Shown here piece by piece: positions 18,295-27,341 of a stretch of 64,000 nt of DNA. Made by a program: the position numbers and the translations under genes. Source of the DNA: an uncultured Lachnospiraceae bacterium (lineage in GTDB: Bacteria; Bacillota; Clostridia; Lachnospirales; Lachnospiraceae); NCBI GenBank assembly GCA_934351925.1, contig CAKRJT010000002.1, forward strand, positions 1 through 64,000, in the 5' to 3' direction. Within the stretch, counting starts at the first letter, position 1; each line of letters starts with the position of its first letter. Under the pieces are notes generated by a model. That model was not told where the DNA came from and did not search any database. It saw only the letters and a list, made by a program, of their open reading frames with translations.

Positions 18295-19068
18295 TTAATT
18301 CCACAGCTTCCAAGGCGCATTTCCACTCTCCCACAACGCCTCGAGCTTCTGTTTGTCCCTCTGTGTGTCCATGTTCTTCCAAAATCCCGGATGATGGTAA
18401 GCCATGAGCTGTCCCTCAGAGACAAGCCTCTCTACCGGCTCCTTCTCAAACACCGTGTCCGGCCCGTCGATGTAGTCAAAAATTTCCGGCTGACATACCA
18501 TGAAGCCGCCGTTTATAACCCTCCCATCGAGGTCATGCTTCTCGCGGAACGCCGTTATAACACCGTCCTCACGCACATCGAGCGCTCCGAACTGCTGCCC
18601 AATATTGATTGCAGTGATTGTCATAAGCTTTCCGTGCGACCTATGAAACTCAAGAAGCTTGTTAATATCAACATCCGATAAACCGTCACCGTAGGTCAGC
18701 ATGAACGGCTCGTTTCCTATATATTCCTGAACCTTCTTTATACGTCCGCCCGTCATCGTCTTTAGACCCGTGTCCACGAGCGTGACCTTCCACGGCTCGG
18801 TCTTTACATTGTGCACAATCATGTTGTTAGCCGCAAGGTCAAAGGTAACATCGGAGGTGTGAAGAAAATAATCCGCAAAGAACTCCTTAACCATATACTG
18901 CTTATATCCTAAACACACCACAAAATCATTAAAACCATAGTGTGAATATATCTTCATGATATGCCAGAGCATCGGCATACCACCTATCTCTATCATAGGC
19001 TTCGGTTTCAGATGGCTCTCCTCGCTTATCCTCGTTCCGAAACCGCCCGCCAAAATTATCGTTTTCAT
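18295..19068 (-). CDS. rfbF: Glucose-1-phosphate cytidylyltransferase
   Basis: Protein of 257 residues, the normal length for RfbF/DdhA. The nucleotidyltransferase signature KTIILAGGFGTRISEES is followed by KPKPMIEIGGMPMLWHIM, and the metal-binding TYGDGLSDVDI lies near residue 128. It makes CDP-glucose from CTP and glucose-1-phosphate and opens the sugar pathway. An upstream in-frame start is present, but GAGG before ATG 19068 and the family start MKTIILAGG decide for this one. The gene lies 91 bp downstream of the LCP gene, with a hairpin repeat between them. Confidence 0.95.
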   Translation of the reverse strand: MKTIILAGGFGTRISEESHLKPKPMIEIGGMPMLWHIMKIYSHYGFNDFVVCLGYKQYMVKEFFADYFLHTSDVTFDLAANNMIVHNVKTEPWKVTLVDTGLKTMTGGRIKKVQEYIGNEPFMLTYGDGLSDVDINKLLEFHRSHGKLMTITAINIGQQFGALDVREDGVITAFREKHDLDGRVINGGFMVCQPEIFDYIDGPDTVFEKEPVERLVSEGQLMAYHHPGFWKNMDTQRDKQKLEALWESGNAPWKLWN

Positions 19069-19086
19069 ATTAATCCTCACTTCCGA

Positions 19087-19141
19087 GCGAAAACAAATTG
19101 CATGTGTGAAAAATATGCTATCAAGCTTATTTTTCACACTA
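19087..19141. repeat. Intergenic hairpin repeat, copy 1
   Basis: GCGAAAACAAATTGCATGTG is followed by a stem of GTGTGAAAAATA (19105-19116) and TATTTTTCACAC. A closely similar block with the same AAACAAATTGCATGTGT start recurs at 26450-26506. Both copies stand just upstream of a minus-strand gene (rfbF and pth) whose ribosome site is GAGGATTAATATATG or GAGGATTAATATG. On the minus strand this copy could attenuate transcription between the LCP gene and rfbF. Confidence 0.6.
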
Positions 19142-19159
19142 AGCCTCATTCTGTTTTAT

Positions 19160-20218
19160 TTAATCCGTAATCTCATAAAAAATATCGAGTATTGTCTCCT
19201 TAAGCCCCTGCTCATCCACATGAAATTCCTCAAAAGCATTGACCTTTTGTGTCTCACCCGGCAGTGTATATATCTTAGACTCCAGAACCGAGTAGCCCAA
19301 AAGCTCAGAGGCAAGATACATCATCTCATCAACAGTGATGTCCGTCACCGTGTAGTCGAGTATCTGCTGATACATTCCAACCGGGAATGTGATATTGGTC
19401 TTGGTTATATCATATACCTGTTTCATAAAGGCCTTGAGATATACCTTTTCGTTCTCCAGCCTGGTCCCGGCTGAATTGAACACTGTGACATCTCTGAACT
19501 TTACAAAGGTGTATGCCTGCTCACCATCAAGCCTGACCGTCGTTCCCGCACTTAACCCAAGCTCCGGAAAATCCGATGGAAGTGTCACCTCAACCCCGCC
19601 AAGCATGTCGTTCAGCGTAGCGATTGCATGCAGCCTTATCGACACATATCCATTGATAGGCAGCCCGTACATAAGTCCTGATACCGCCTGTCTTGAACGT
19701 TCACAGCTTAGCTCCAGCCCATCACCGTAGCCATGCTGGACACATATCTGCGCCTTCGCAGTCTTTACATAATTATTGTGTTCATCACATATATAAATAT
19801 CTGTCATTGTATTTCTGTTAACTGCAACCACTGAAATCGTCTTGTCATGCGGATTCATGACAAAAAGGAAGATTGCATCGGACTGTCCGCCCTGATGATA
19901 ATTGGTATTCTCATCTACCGTCGGGAGTGCATTCCCAGTATCTATTCCAAGCACGAGGAATGTCATTATATCTTTATTATAATGATAGGTATGCCCGTTA
20001 TACTCTATATCCTTTTCCGTATCAAAGAAATCCCCGTCCGTAACCTCTGCCGATGTTGCCTTAGAATACAGCCTATGCTTTCCCGACTCCCTCATCGCTA
20101 TAAATACTATCACGACAATCAGAATCGCCACAGCCAGAACACCCAGAATTATGAATATCGGATTTATTTTCTTTCTCTCTTTTTGCTCTTTTTTGTTTTT
20201 TACAACTTTCGTACTCAT
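19160..20218 (-). CDS. LCP (LytR-CpsA-Psr) family glycopolymer ligase
   Basis: Protein of 352 residues. A basic N-terminus, one transmembrane helix at about residues 20-42 (INPIFIILGVLAVAILIVVI), and an extracytoplasmic LCP domain: VLGIDTG, QSDAIFLFVMNP, SVVAVNRNTMTDI with the conserved Arg, then VKFRDVTVFNSAGTRLENEK near the end, where family members have an RYR/D-type Arg-rich motif. LCP enzymes move undecaprenyl-linked polymers onto peptidoglycan or other acceptors. As the first gene after the promoter at 20329-20356 it likely attaches the glycan made by the rest of the operon. The longer in-frame extension upstream has no ribosome site; ATG 20218 with AAGGAG 12 bases upstream is preferred. 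Confidence 0.88.
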   Translation of the reverse strand: MSTKVVKNKKEQKERKKINPIFIILGVLAVAILIVVIVFIAMRESGKHRLYSKATSAEVTDGDFFDTEKDIEYNGHTYHYNKDIMTFLVLGIDTGNALPTVDENTNYHQGGQSDAIFLFVMNPHDKTISVVAVNRNTMTDIYICDEHNNYVKTAKAQICVQHGYGDGLELSCERSRQAVSGLMYGLPINGYVSIRLHAIATLNDMLGGVEVTLPSDFPELGLSAGTTVRLDGEQAYTFVKFRDVTVFNSAGTRLENEKVYLKAFMKQVYDITKTNITFPVGMYQQILDYTVTDITVDEMMYLASELLGYSVLESKIYTLPGETQKVNAFEEFHVDEQGLKETILDIFYEITD

Positions 20219-20328
20219 GGCAGATATGCTCTCCTTATTAATCAGATATTTACCAGGGCATCCGGATTGTGCAATCCTCTTCGGTGCTTCCCTGATAAGG
20301 ACAAAATATCTAATTCTATATATTTCTA

Positions 20329-20356
20329 ATGATACAATATCCAATATTTTTGTCAA
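20329..20356 (-). promoter_or_regulatory. SigA promoter of LCP gene and polysaccharide operon
   Basis: On the minus strand TTGACA (20356-20351), a 16-base spacer and TATCAT (20334-20329). A start near 20322 gives a leader of about 100 bases. It is back to back with the plus-strand promoter at 20370-20398, with 13 bp between them. Confidence 0.65.
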
Positions 20357-20369
20357 TCTTTTTTAATGA

Positions 20370-20398
20370 TTGCATTTGGCACATATATTACCTATAAT
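20370..20398 (+). promoter_or_regulatory. SigA promoter of the divergent GT-C-like gene
   Basis: TTGCAT (20370-20375), a 17-base spacer and TATAAT (20393-20398). Transcription would begin near 20405, about 29 bases before the ATG at 20434, with AGGAGG in between. Confidence 0.75.
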
Positions 20399-20433
20399 TC
20401 AAATCTGTAAGCACATTATATCAGGAGGCACAA

Positions 20434-22179
20434 ATGCACAAATTTTCAAATACACTTGTAAAATATATTTCGTATTTTATTTTTATTCTCTCGGGAATTT
20501 TTATTTTTTATCTCTTTCTTCTGAGCATATTTTCGACAAGCCATATCTCCCCGTTCAGCCACGGAAGCATGGAATACACCTACTACACTGCCGACAATGC
20601 TTTTTTGCACATAGGTCTGATAATTATTTTTTCCATATTATGCATGTTAGGCTTACATATCTTTCTGCGCTCTCGACGTGCAAAATTAAGACGCATACTG
20701 TCATGGCTTGCGCGCCTGATGCCGTTTATCACAGCCATCTGTGCCGCCGCATGGGTTCTGTACACGAGAAATGTTCCGTTTCCGATAGCAGACCAGGGGA
20801 CTGTGCTGTCCATTGCCGAGCAGATGCGTGACAAGGATTTCGCCTCCTTCTATCCGGGAGAGTACATGGACATGTACCACAACCAGTTCGGAATTGTCAT
20901 GTTCATGTATCTGCTGTCCTACATTGTCGGAGATTACAACTATACCGCCTTCCAGCTTCTCAATGCCGCAAGCCTTGGAGTCATAGTATTCTTTGTACGG
21001 AAGATGGCGTTCATCATATCAGACAGCGAAACCACGGCGGATATATGCTGCATCTGCACCGCGCTGTTTGCCCCGCTGTTTTTGTACACTACCTTCGTGT
21101 ACGGGACGCTCATAGGGCTTGCACTGACCACCGCGTCATTCTGCCTGCTGCTAAACTACATAAAACACAAAAAGACTTCAAACCTTGCCATAGCCGTGCC
21201 GCTCACTGTGCTGTCGGTTTTTATGAAATCAAATTACCTCATTGCGCTCATCGCCTTTTTGATTGTGCTGATGCTCGATGTCATAAAGGTGCACAAAAAA
21301 AGCGCCGTAATCTGCCTTTTGATAACCCTGCCGATATATCTTCTGTGTTCTGCACTGCTGACTACCGCCTACAAAAGTCTGACCAAAATGCCGATTTCAG
21401 ACGGCATGCCCGCATCAGTTCATATCGCGATGGGCTTATCCGAGGCTGAAAATGCCGCTCCCGGCTGGTACAATGACAGCTTCGTGAGTGCGTTCCGGGA
21501 TAACGGCGGAGATTCCGGATATGCCGGCAGTGTGGCTGGCAGCTTCATAAAAGAACGTATAAAGTTTTTTGTAAAAAATCCCGCCTCGGCGCTGAGCTTC
21601 TTTTCGCGCAAAATGGCTTCCGGCTGGAACAACCCGACCTTTCAGAGCTTCTGGCTGTACCGCCGCAACTCGATTGTGAGCGATGAATTCATACATCACA
21701 GCACTTTTACCGACACGCTGCTCGGTCTGTCAGGGCACGAGTCCGTATACCGTTTTATAATAAAGCTTCTGGACGCGGTGCACACGCTCATACTCTTCGG
21801 CGTGATGATGTACATTCTGTTCTGTTTCAAAAAATCGGGCACGGGCTCAGGGTATGCACTTGTGCTCCTGCCGCTGTTTTTTGTGGGAGGTTTTCTGTTT
21901 CACGGCTTCTGGGAGATGAAAGCGCAGTACACCTTGCCGTACTTTGTGCTGTTGCTTCCTGTGTCTGTTATCGGTTTTAGGGCTTTTATTGAGGATATTT
22001 ACACCACAATTATGGATTTCAGGGACAAAAAAAGAAAGCACATACTGTCAACCGCCTCCATCGCGCTGATTGTCATACTGATTGCTGCGTTTCTTATATA
22101 TGTGCTCCCTCTTTCATTCAACAACGAGCTGTTCAAACTGAGTGAAAATTCATATGTTTTTTCTACATCTGAGCTGTAA
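20434..22179 (+). CDS. Polytopic membrane protein, GT-C (GT39-like) glycosyltransferase candidate
   Basis: Protein of 581 residues with about 11-13 membrane helices. A loop after the third helix carries NVPFPIADQGTVLSIAEQM and EYMDMYHNQFGI, acidic and His residues placed as in the catalytic first loops of GT39/PMT-like enzymes. A loop of about 120 residues (KSLTKMPISDGMPAS onward) lies outside. AGGAGG lies seven bases before the ATG. Divergent from the LCP gene and sharing its promoter region, it is probably the plus-strand arm of the same surface-glycan locus. Its stop is only eight bases from the stop of mfd on the other strand. Confidence 0.6.
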   Translation: MHKFSNTLVKYISYFIFILSGIFIFYLFLLSIFSTSHISPFSHGSMEYTYYTADNAFLHIGLIIIFSILCMLGLHIFLRSRRAKLRRILSWLARLMPFITAICAAAWVLYTRNVPFPIADQGTVLSIAEQMRDKDFASFYPGEYMDMYHNQFGIVMFMYLLSYIVGDYNYTAFQLLNAASLGVIVFFVRKMAFIISDSETTADICCICTALFAPLFLYTTFVYGTLIGLALTTASFCLLLNYIKHKKTSNLAIAVPLTVLSVFMKSNYLIALIAFLIVLMLDVIKVHKKSAVICLLITLPIYLLCSALLTTAYKSLTKMPISDGMPASVHIAMGLSEAENAAPGWYNDSFVSAFRDNGGDSGYAGSVAGSFIKERIKFFVKNPASALSFFSRKMASGWNNPTFQSFWLYRRNSIVSDEFIHHSTFTDTLLGLSGHESVYRFIIKLLDAVHTLILFGVMMYILFCFKKSGTGSGYALVLLPLFFVGGFLFHGFWEMKAQYTLPYFVLLLPVSVIGFRAFIEDIYTTIMDFRDKKRKHILSTASIALIVILIAAFLIYVLPLSFNNELFKLSENSYVFSTSEL

Positions 22180-22187
22180 AGGCGGCA

Positions 22188-25100
22188 TTATGCGGGTTCC
22201 TCCTCGAGCCTGAGCTTTCCAACGCCCTCGACAAGCTCCGTCACGGTGCCGAGATACCTGTCCGTGGTTTTAAGCTCATCTTTTGCAGGCGTGTATCTGA
22301 AATATGGTACAGCCTCGACCTTGAACTGAACGCGCCCGTCGTATTTTTTTACAAAATCAGGTATCTTGTTGATATCTACCCTTGCCTGCGGGTACAGCCT
22401 TACTATAATCTGTGTCTGCGAGCCCTTTATCTCGATGATATCCGCAAGGTGCGCGTTTGACTTGATGAATGCCACACGCATGAGATTTATCGCGGTCTTT
22501 GGCATATCCCCGAAGCGGTCGGTGAGCTCATCCTGCATATCCACAAGCTCCTCCCTCGTCGTGATGGCGGCGATGCGCTTGTATATATCGAGCTTCTGAG
22601 CCTCGCTTCGTATATAGGTCGCCGGGATAAATGCGTCAACCGGAAGGTCAACATTCGTCTCGAACTCGTCCTCAATCTTCTTATATCCCTTGAGCGTGAG
22701 TACCGCCTCGTTTAACATCTTGCAGTACAGGTCGTACCCCACGGCAGCCATATGTCCGTGCTGCTCCTCGCCGAGAACATTGCCCGCTCCGCGGATTTCA
22801 AGGTCCTTCATCGCAATCTTGAAGCCGCTTCCAAGCTCCGTGAACTCCCTTATCGCCGACAGTCTCTTCTCCGCCTCCTCGCGCAGCATTCTGTCACGCT
22901 TGTAGAGAAGAAACGCGTAGGCGGTACGGTTAGAACGTCCGACACGGCCTCTGAGCTGGTAGAGCTGTGAGAGTCCGAAGCGGTCAGCATCGTGAATGAT
23001 AATCGTGTTTGTGTTCGGAATATCAAGTCCCGTCTCAATAATCGTCGTCGACACAAGCACGTCGATATCCCCGTTTATAAAATCATACATAATCTTCTCA
23101 AGCTGTCGCTCGTGCATCTGTCCATGCGCGTAAGCTACATTCGCGTCCGGCACTATGGCGGATATCTTTGCCGCCACGTCCTCTATGCCCTTCACCATGT
23201 TAAACACATAGTACACCTGTCCGCCCCTCGAGAGCTCCCTTATGACTGCCTCCCTTATGAGCTCCTCGTCGTACTCCGTCACAAAGGTCTGTATAGGCAT
23301 TCTGTCGACCGGCGCCTCCGTGAGCACGCTCATGTCCCTTATACCCACGAGGCTCATGTGCAGGGTTCTCGGAATAGGTGTCGCCGAGAGCGTGAGCACG
23401 TCAAGGTCAGACTTTAACTGCTTAATCTTCTCCTTGTGGGTAACGCCGAAGCGCTGCTCCTCGTCAATTATCATAAGTCCCAAATCCTTGAACTTCACAT
23501 CCTTTGAGAGGACTCTGTGCGTACCGATTACAATGTCAACCGTTCCCTTTTTCAGCCCGTCGAGCGTATTTTTTACCTGCGTAGGCGTGCAGAAACGGCT
23601 GAGAAGCTCCACCCTCACGCCAAACGACTGCATTCTCTGGACAAAGCTGTTGTAATGCTGCTGTGCAAGTATCGTGGTCGGCACCAGGTAGACGACCTGT
23701 TTGTTGTCGCACACCGCCTTGAACGCCGCGCGCATGGCAACCTCCGTCTTTCCAAAACCGACGTCCCCGCAGAGAAGTCTGTCCATTATCTTGGTGCTCT
23801 CCATGTCCTGCTTCGTCTCGGCAATCGCCGTGAGCTGATCGTCGGTCTCCTCGTAAGGGAACATCTCCTCGAACTCCTGCTGCCATACCGTGTCAGGTCC
23901 GAACTTGTAGCCCTGCCGGTTCTGCCTTATCGCATACAGCTCCACAAGCTCCTTTGCAATTCCCGCAACCGCACTCTTGACCTTCGCCTTGGTCTTTGAC
24001 CACTCGACCGTACCGAGCTTGTTCAACTTCGGCTTGTGCCCGTCCGGTCCCGAGAATTTCTGTATGCTGTCAAGCTGCGTGGCGAGCACATAGAGGTTGC
24101 TGCCGCCGCTGTACTCAATCTTGATATAGTCCTTCTCGACCTTGTCGACGACGACCTTCTCGATACCGCGGTAGATACCCATTCCGTGATTCTCATGCAC
24201 CACATAGTCGCCGATTGACAGCTCCGCGAAATCGGAGATTGATTTGCCCTCGTATGCCTTTGCCTTAGCCCTCTTCTTTTTCTTATCCTGCGTAAAAATG
24301 TCGCTCTCTGCGATAATCACGAACTTAATCTGCGGATACTCAAAGCCCTTCGAGAGATTTCCGAACACCGTCATAACCTCGCCCGGCAAAAGCTCCCTGT
24401 CGTATTTATCCGAAAAATACGCCGTGACATCATTATCCCGCAGATCAGCCGCAAGCCTTTCCGCCCTTATTCGCGACGAGGAGGCGAGAATGGTCACATA
24501 GCCCTCCTTCTTGTACCTTCTGACATCACCGACAAGTGTCTCAAAGCTGTTGTTGTACGAGCTTATCCCCTTCGCACCGATATCGTATCTTCCACCGATG
24601 TTAAGCCCTTCCGCCCTCGTATCGAGAACTGACAGCGCAAGCAGAGCACCCTTGTACAGCTTCCCGTACACATACGACGTATCATAAAGCACATCTGTCT
24701 GTTTCGGTAGAATATCACCCTTCTCAAGCCTGTGTGACATGCTCTCGCCAAACTCATACTGCACAGCCTTGAGCCTCTCGGCAATCCTTCCCGGCTCGTC
24801 GAGCACGAACGTCGTGTCCTCCGGCAAAAAATATTCCGCAAACGACACCGTGTAGTCTGCAAGATACCCTATATAGCTCTCAATACCCATCGAGCCGTTC
24901 ACGCCATCGGGGTCAAGCATAAGCCTCTCCTCGAGCTCCGCGTATTTATTCCTTATGCGCGCCGCCTCGGTAAGCTTCTTCTCATTCTCAAAAAGCTCCG
25001 CCTGCTTATCCGTGTCCGCCTTAATCTTTTTCAGCGCGGCAAAAATATCCCCCGACGAGAAAATCAGCTCCGTCGCAGGATAGAAGGACACCTCATCGAC

Positions 25101-25769
25101 ATTCTCGATAGAGCGCTGGCTCTGCGCGTCATAGCTTCGTATCGAGTCAATCTCATCACCCCACAGCTCAATCCTGTAGGGAGTCTCCTCCGTAAACGGA
25201 AAGACATCGATAATTCCGCCCCGGACCGCGAACTGTCCCGGGCTCTCCGCCTGCGCGCACCTCTCATAGCCGAGCTTCACAAGCTTCTTCTCATACTCGG
25301 TGAGATTAACCTCATCGCCAACCGCAGGTGTCATCACATTGTTCTCGATATACTCAATCGGCAGGAGCTTGTCGATACAGCCGTCGATGGTTGTGATTAC
25401 CGTGAGTGATGCCCCGTTCTGATTTTCTTCCCGTGCTTTCTTCTGCTCCACGATATGCTTTATCGCGTTAATTCTCTCCTTAACAATGAGGTTTCCATGT
25501 ATGTCCGCATTGTAAAAGATAAAATCCTTCGCGGGATAGTAGACCACGTCCTTGTCAAAAAAACGATACTCTTCGTAGAGCTGTCTCGCGCGGATTTCAC
25601 TGTGTGTGATGATAAGGCGGAACGGTGTATCGCACACGCCAAAAACAAGGTGTGCCTTCTGCTGCTCAACACACCCTGTCACCAAAACCGCCTTACCATG
25701 CTTATCCAAATCTCTCTTCATATCCTCAAAGACCGCGAGGTGCTTTAGCGGATATACAAAACTGTTCAT
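22188..25769 (-). CDS. mfd: Transcription-repair coupling factor Mfd
   Basis: Protein of 1193 residues, full length for Mfd. N-terminal UvrB-like region (about 1-330), RNA polymerase interaction domain around IGDYVVHENHGMGIYRGIEK (about 505-560), then the superfamily 2 translocase: LLCGDVGFGKTEVAMRAAF (Walker A), LGLMIIDEEQRFGV (DEEQ box), TLSATPIPRTLHMSL, and QLRGRVGRSNRTAYAF (motif VI). The TRCF C-terminal domain is complete. It removes stalled RNA polymerase and recruits UvrA. AGGA ten bases before the ATG fits the start. It lies 55 bp after pth, a pair often seen in Firmicutes. Confidence 0.98.
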   Translation of the reverse strand: MNSFVYPLKHLAVFEDMKRDLDKHGKAVLVTGCVEQQKAHLVFGVCDTPFRLIITHSEIRARQLYEEYRFFDKDVVYYPAKDFIFYNADIHGNLIVKERINAIKHIVEQKKAREENQNGASLTVITTIDGCIDKLLPIEYIENNVMTPAVGDEVNLTEYEKKLVKLGYERCAQAESPGQFAVRGGIIDVFPFTEETPYRIELWGDEIDSIRSYDAQSQRSIENVDEVSFYPATELIFSSGDIFAALKKIKADTDKQAELFENEKKLTEAARIRNKYAELEERLMLDPDGVNGSMGIESYIGYLADYTVSFAEYFLPEDTTFVLDEPGRIAERLKAVQYEFGESMSHRLEKGDILPKQTDVLYDTSYVYGKLYKGALLALSVLDTRAEGLNIGGRYDIGAKGISSYNNSFETLVGDVRRYKKEGYVTILASSSRIRAERLAADLRDNDVTAYFSDKYDRELLPGEVMTVFGNLSKGFEYPQIKFVIIAESDIFTQDKKKKRAKAKAYEGKSISDFAELSIGDYVVHENHGMGIYRGIEKVVVDKVEKDYIKIEYSGGSNLYVLATQLDSIQKFSGPDGHKPKLNKLGTVEWSKTKAKVKSAVAGIAKELVELYAIRQNRQGYKFGPDTVWQQEFEEMFPYEETDDQLTAIAETKQDMESTKIMDRLLCGDVGFGKTEVAMRAAFKAVCDNKQVVYLVPTTILAQQHYNSFVQRMQSFGVRVELLSRFCTPTQVKNTLDGLKKGTVDIVIGTHRVLSKDVKFKDLGLMIIDEEQRFGVTHKEKIKQLKSDLDVLTLSATPIPRTLHMSLVGIRDMSVLTEAPVDRMPIQTFVTEYDEELIREAVIRELSRGGQVYYVFNMVKGIEDVAAKISAIVPDANVAYAHGQMHERQLEKIMYDFINGDIDVLVSTTIIETGLDIPNTNTIIIHDADRFGLSQLYQLRGRVGRSNRTAYAFLLYKRDRMLREEAEKRLSAIREFTELGSGFKIAMKDLEIRGAGNVLGEEQHGHMAAVGYDLYCKMLNEAVLTLKGYKKIEDEFETNVDLPVDAFIPATYIRSEAQKLDIYKRIAAITTREELVDMQDELTDRFGDMPKTAINLMRVAFIKSNAHLADIIEIKGSQTQIIVRLYPQARVDINKIPDFVKKYDGRVQFKVEAVPYFRYTPAKDELKTTDRYLGTVTELVEGVGKLRLEEEPA

Positions 25770-25824
25770 GTGGGAGTCCTTTCTAATCTATAAACTAAGC
25801 GTATAAGAGAATACGCACAGCATA

Positions 25825-26385
25825 TCACCCATTATACTTATTCATCGCCGACGCGCACCCTTCATTCATAATGCAGGTTACAGCCTCGGCTGCCGTCTTA
25901 AAGTGGCTTTTTGCGAGTTCCTCGTCGTCCTTGTTAAATCTGCCTAGAACATGGTCAACCAGATCGCTGCCCTTAGGCTTGTCTCCTACGCCGAACTTCA
26001 CGCGCGCGAACTCATCTGTGCCGAGCTGCGCTATGATGTTCTTAATTCCGTTATGTCCACCGGCACTTCCCTTCGGACGCACGCGCAGCCTGCCTACATC
26101 AAGGCTGATATCATCATACACGACAATAAAGTGGTCAATGCTCTCCTTGTAATAGTCGATAACCTCACGCACGCACTCGCCGCTTAGGTTCATAAAGGTC
26201 TGCGGCTTTACAAGCACCACCTTCTGTCCCTCTATCACGCCTTTCCCTATAAGCCCCTTGTGCTTCTTCTCGCTTATGCTTATATTATATTCCTCCGCGA
26301 GCTCATCAATTACACGAAAGCCTATATTGTGGCGCGTGAGCTCATATTCGCTTCCCGGATTTCCAAGTCCTGCTATTATATACAT
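25825..26385 (-). CDS. pth: Peptidyl-tRNA hydrolase
   Basis: Protein of 186 residues, normal for Pth. GLGNPGSEYELTRHNIGFRV at residue 6 holds the catalytic His. KPQTFMNLSGECV and VVYDDISLDVGRLR, then KGSAGGHNGIKNI, are the remaining family motifs with the substrate-binding Asn and Asp. It releases tRNA from prematurely dropped peptidyl-tRNA. GAGG lies eight bases before the ATG. It is probably cotranscribed with mfd downstream. The upstream region carries copy 2 of the hairpin repeat. Confidence 0.97.
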   Translation of the reverse strand: MYIIAGLGNPGSEYELTRHNIGFRVIDELAEEYNISISEKKHKGLIGKGVIEGQKVVLVKPQTFMNLSGECVREVIDYYKESIDHFIVVYDDISLDVGRLRVRPKGSAGGHNGIKNIIAQLGTDEFARVKFGVGDKPKGSDLVDHVLGRFNKDDEELAKSHFKTAAEAVTCIMNEGCASAMNKYNG

Positions 26386-26401
26386 ATATTAATCCTCATT
26401 C

Positions 26402-26506
26402 CCGGGCGATTTATCGTAAGGAGGCTGACGTCAAAAGCAGTTTGTTTTCGCCCGGAAACAAATTGCATGTGTAAAAAATATGCTATGAGGCATATTCTCA
26501 CACTTT
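26402..26506. repeat. Intergenic hairpin repeat, copy 2, with outer CCGGGCGA arms
   Basis: Between pth and the PAP2 gene. CCGGGCGA (26402-26409) pairs with TCGCCCGG (26448-26455). Directly after it the block AAACAAATTGCATGTGTAAA (from about 26456), then a stem AATATGC/GCATATT and TCTCACAC, matches copy 1 at 19087-19141. It may act as terminator for the PAP2 gene or as an attenuator ahead of pth. Confidence 0.55.
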
Positions 26507-26541
26507 TTCTCCTTTATTTTATAATTATATTTAAACCGGCA

Positions 26542-27138
26542 TCACCAGCCAATAAAATGAATGGCAATCGGCATTACAATAAGCCCTATCACCGTCCCTG
26601 AGATTATCCCGAAAAGAACATCTGACGGAAAATGGACATATAAATAAATTCTCGAAAACGCAATAAGCGATGCCCATGCAAATGCAGCAGCACCCCACCA
26701 CGGATTCATGTGAAAAATTACCACGACACACGCAAAAGACGACGCCGAATGTCCCGACGGCAGTGATGATCCGAGAGGTCTCTTAATAAGTAAGTCCACC
26801 GTCTCATCAAGGTCACATGGTCTGTCCTTGGTAAAAAGTCCTTTTATAATAAAATTGGCAATAAAAGCCACAGCAGCAATAACGCATATGAGCACCATCG
26901 CCTGATGATGCATTTTCTTTACCAGATACAGATACAGTGCCACAAACAGCCATATCATTCCACCGTTTCCTGACTTCGTTATCAAAATCATTATCTTGTC
27001 CAGCCTATCGGTCCGAAACTGCTGTATCCCTGCAATCATGCGGTCATCAATACCTTTCCTGAGCTCCTTCTGTTTTTTTAACTCCTCCTCCCAGTTGAGC
27101 CCCTTATAGTGCTCTCTGGTTTTTCTAAGCACGGACAT
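26542..27138 (-). CDS. PAP2 family membrane phosphatase
   Basis: Protein of 198 residues. After a charged N-terminus of about 50 residues come five to six membrane helices. The three PAP2 motifs are intact: KGLFTKDRPCDLDE, SSLPSGHSASSFA with catalytic His, and FSRIYLYVHFPSDVLFGI with Arg, His and Asp. It may act as an undecaprenyl-pyrophosphate phosphatase of the BcrC type or on phosphatidate-like lipids; the sequence does not decide. No other gene overlaps it, and the CNNM gene is divergent at 27439. Confidence 0.9.
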   Translation of the reverse strand: MSVLRKTREHYKGLNWEEELKKQKELRKGIDDRMIAGIQQFRTDRLDKIMILITKSGNGGMIWLFVALYLYLVKKMHHQAMVLICVIAAVAFIANFIIKGLFTKDRPCDLDETVDLLIKRPLGSSLPSGHSASSFACVVVIFHMNPWWGAAAFAWASLIAFSRIYLYVHFPSDVLFGIISGTVIGLIVMPIAIHFIGW

Positions 27139-27341
27139 ATTAGCGCTCCTTCCTCATGTTCTGCGGATCCCAAGTTCAAAAGCCTAATCGTGCAGGCACG
27201 AACAGCTTTCTGGCCTTTTGACCCTGATATCATATATAGACATCAGAATTTTAACACAAATTTTTACGTTTAACAAGGATAACGAGGACTGTCTCCTGCT
27301 GTATCAATTATATTCTGAAGTGTATTTTATAACTTTTTCCC

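Noticed and set aside
8025..19068. Plain yersiniose A or abequose/tyvelose pathway
   Set aside because: Those need no 2,3-dehydratase or Gfo/Idh/MocA 3-ketoreductase, and no tyvelose epimerase or DdhD is present. The enzyme set points to an extra deoxygenation at C2.
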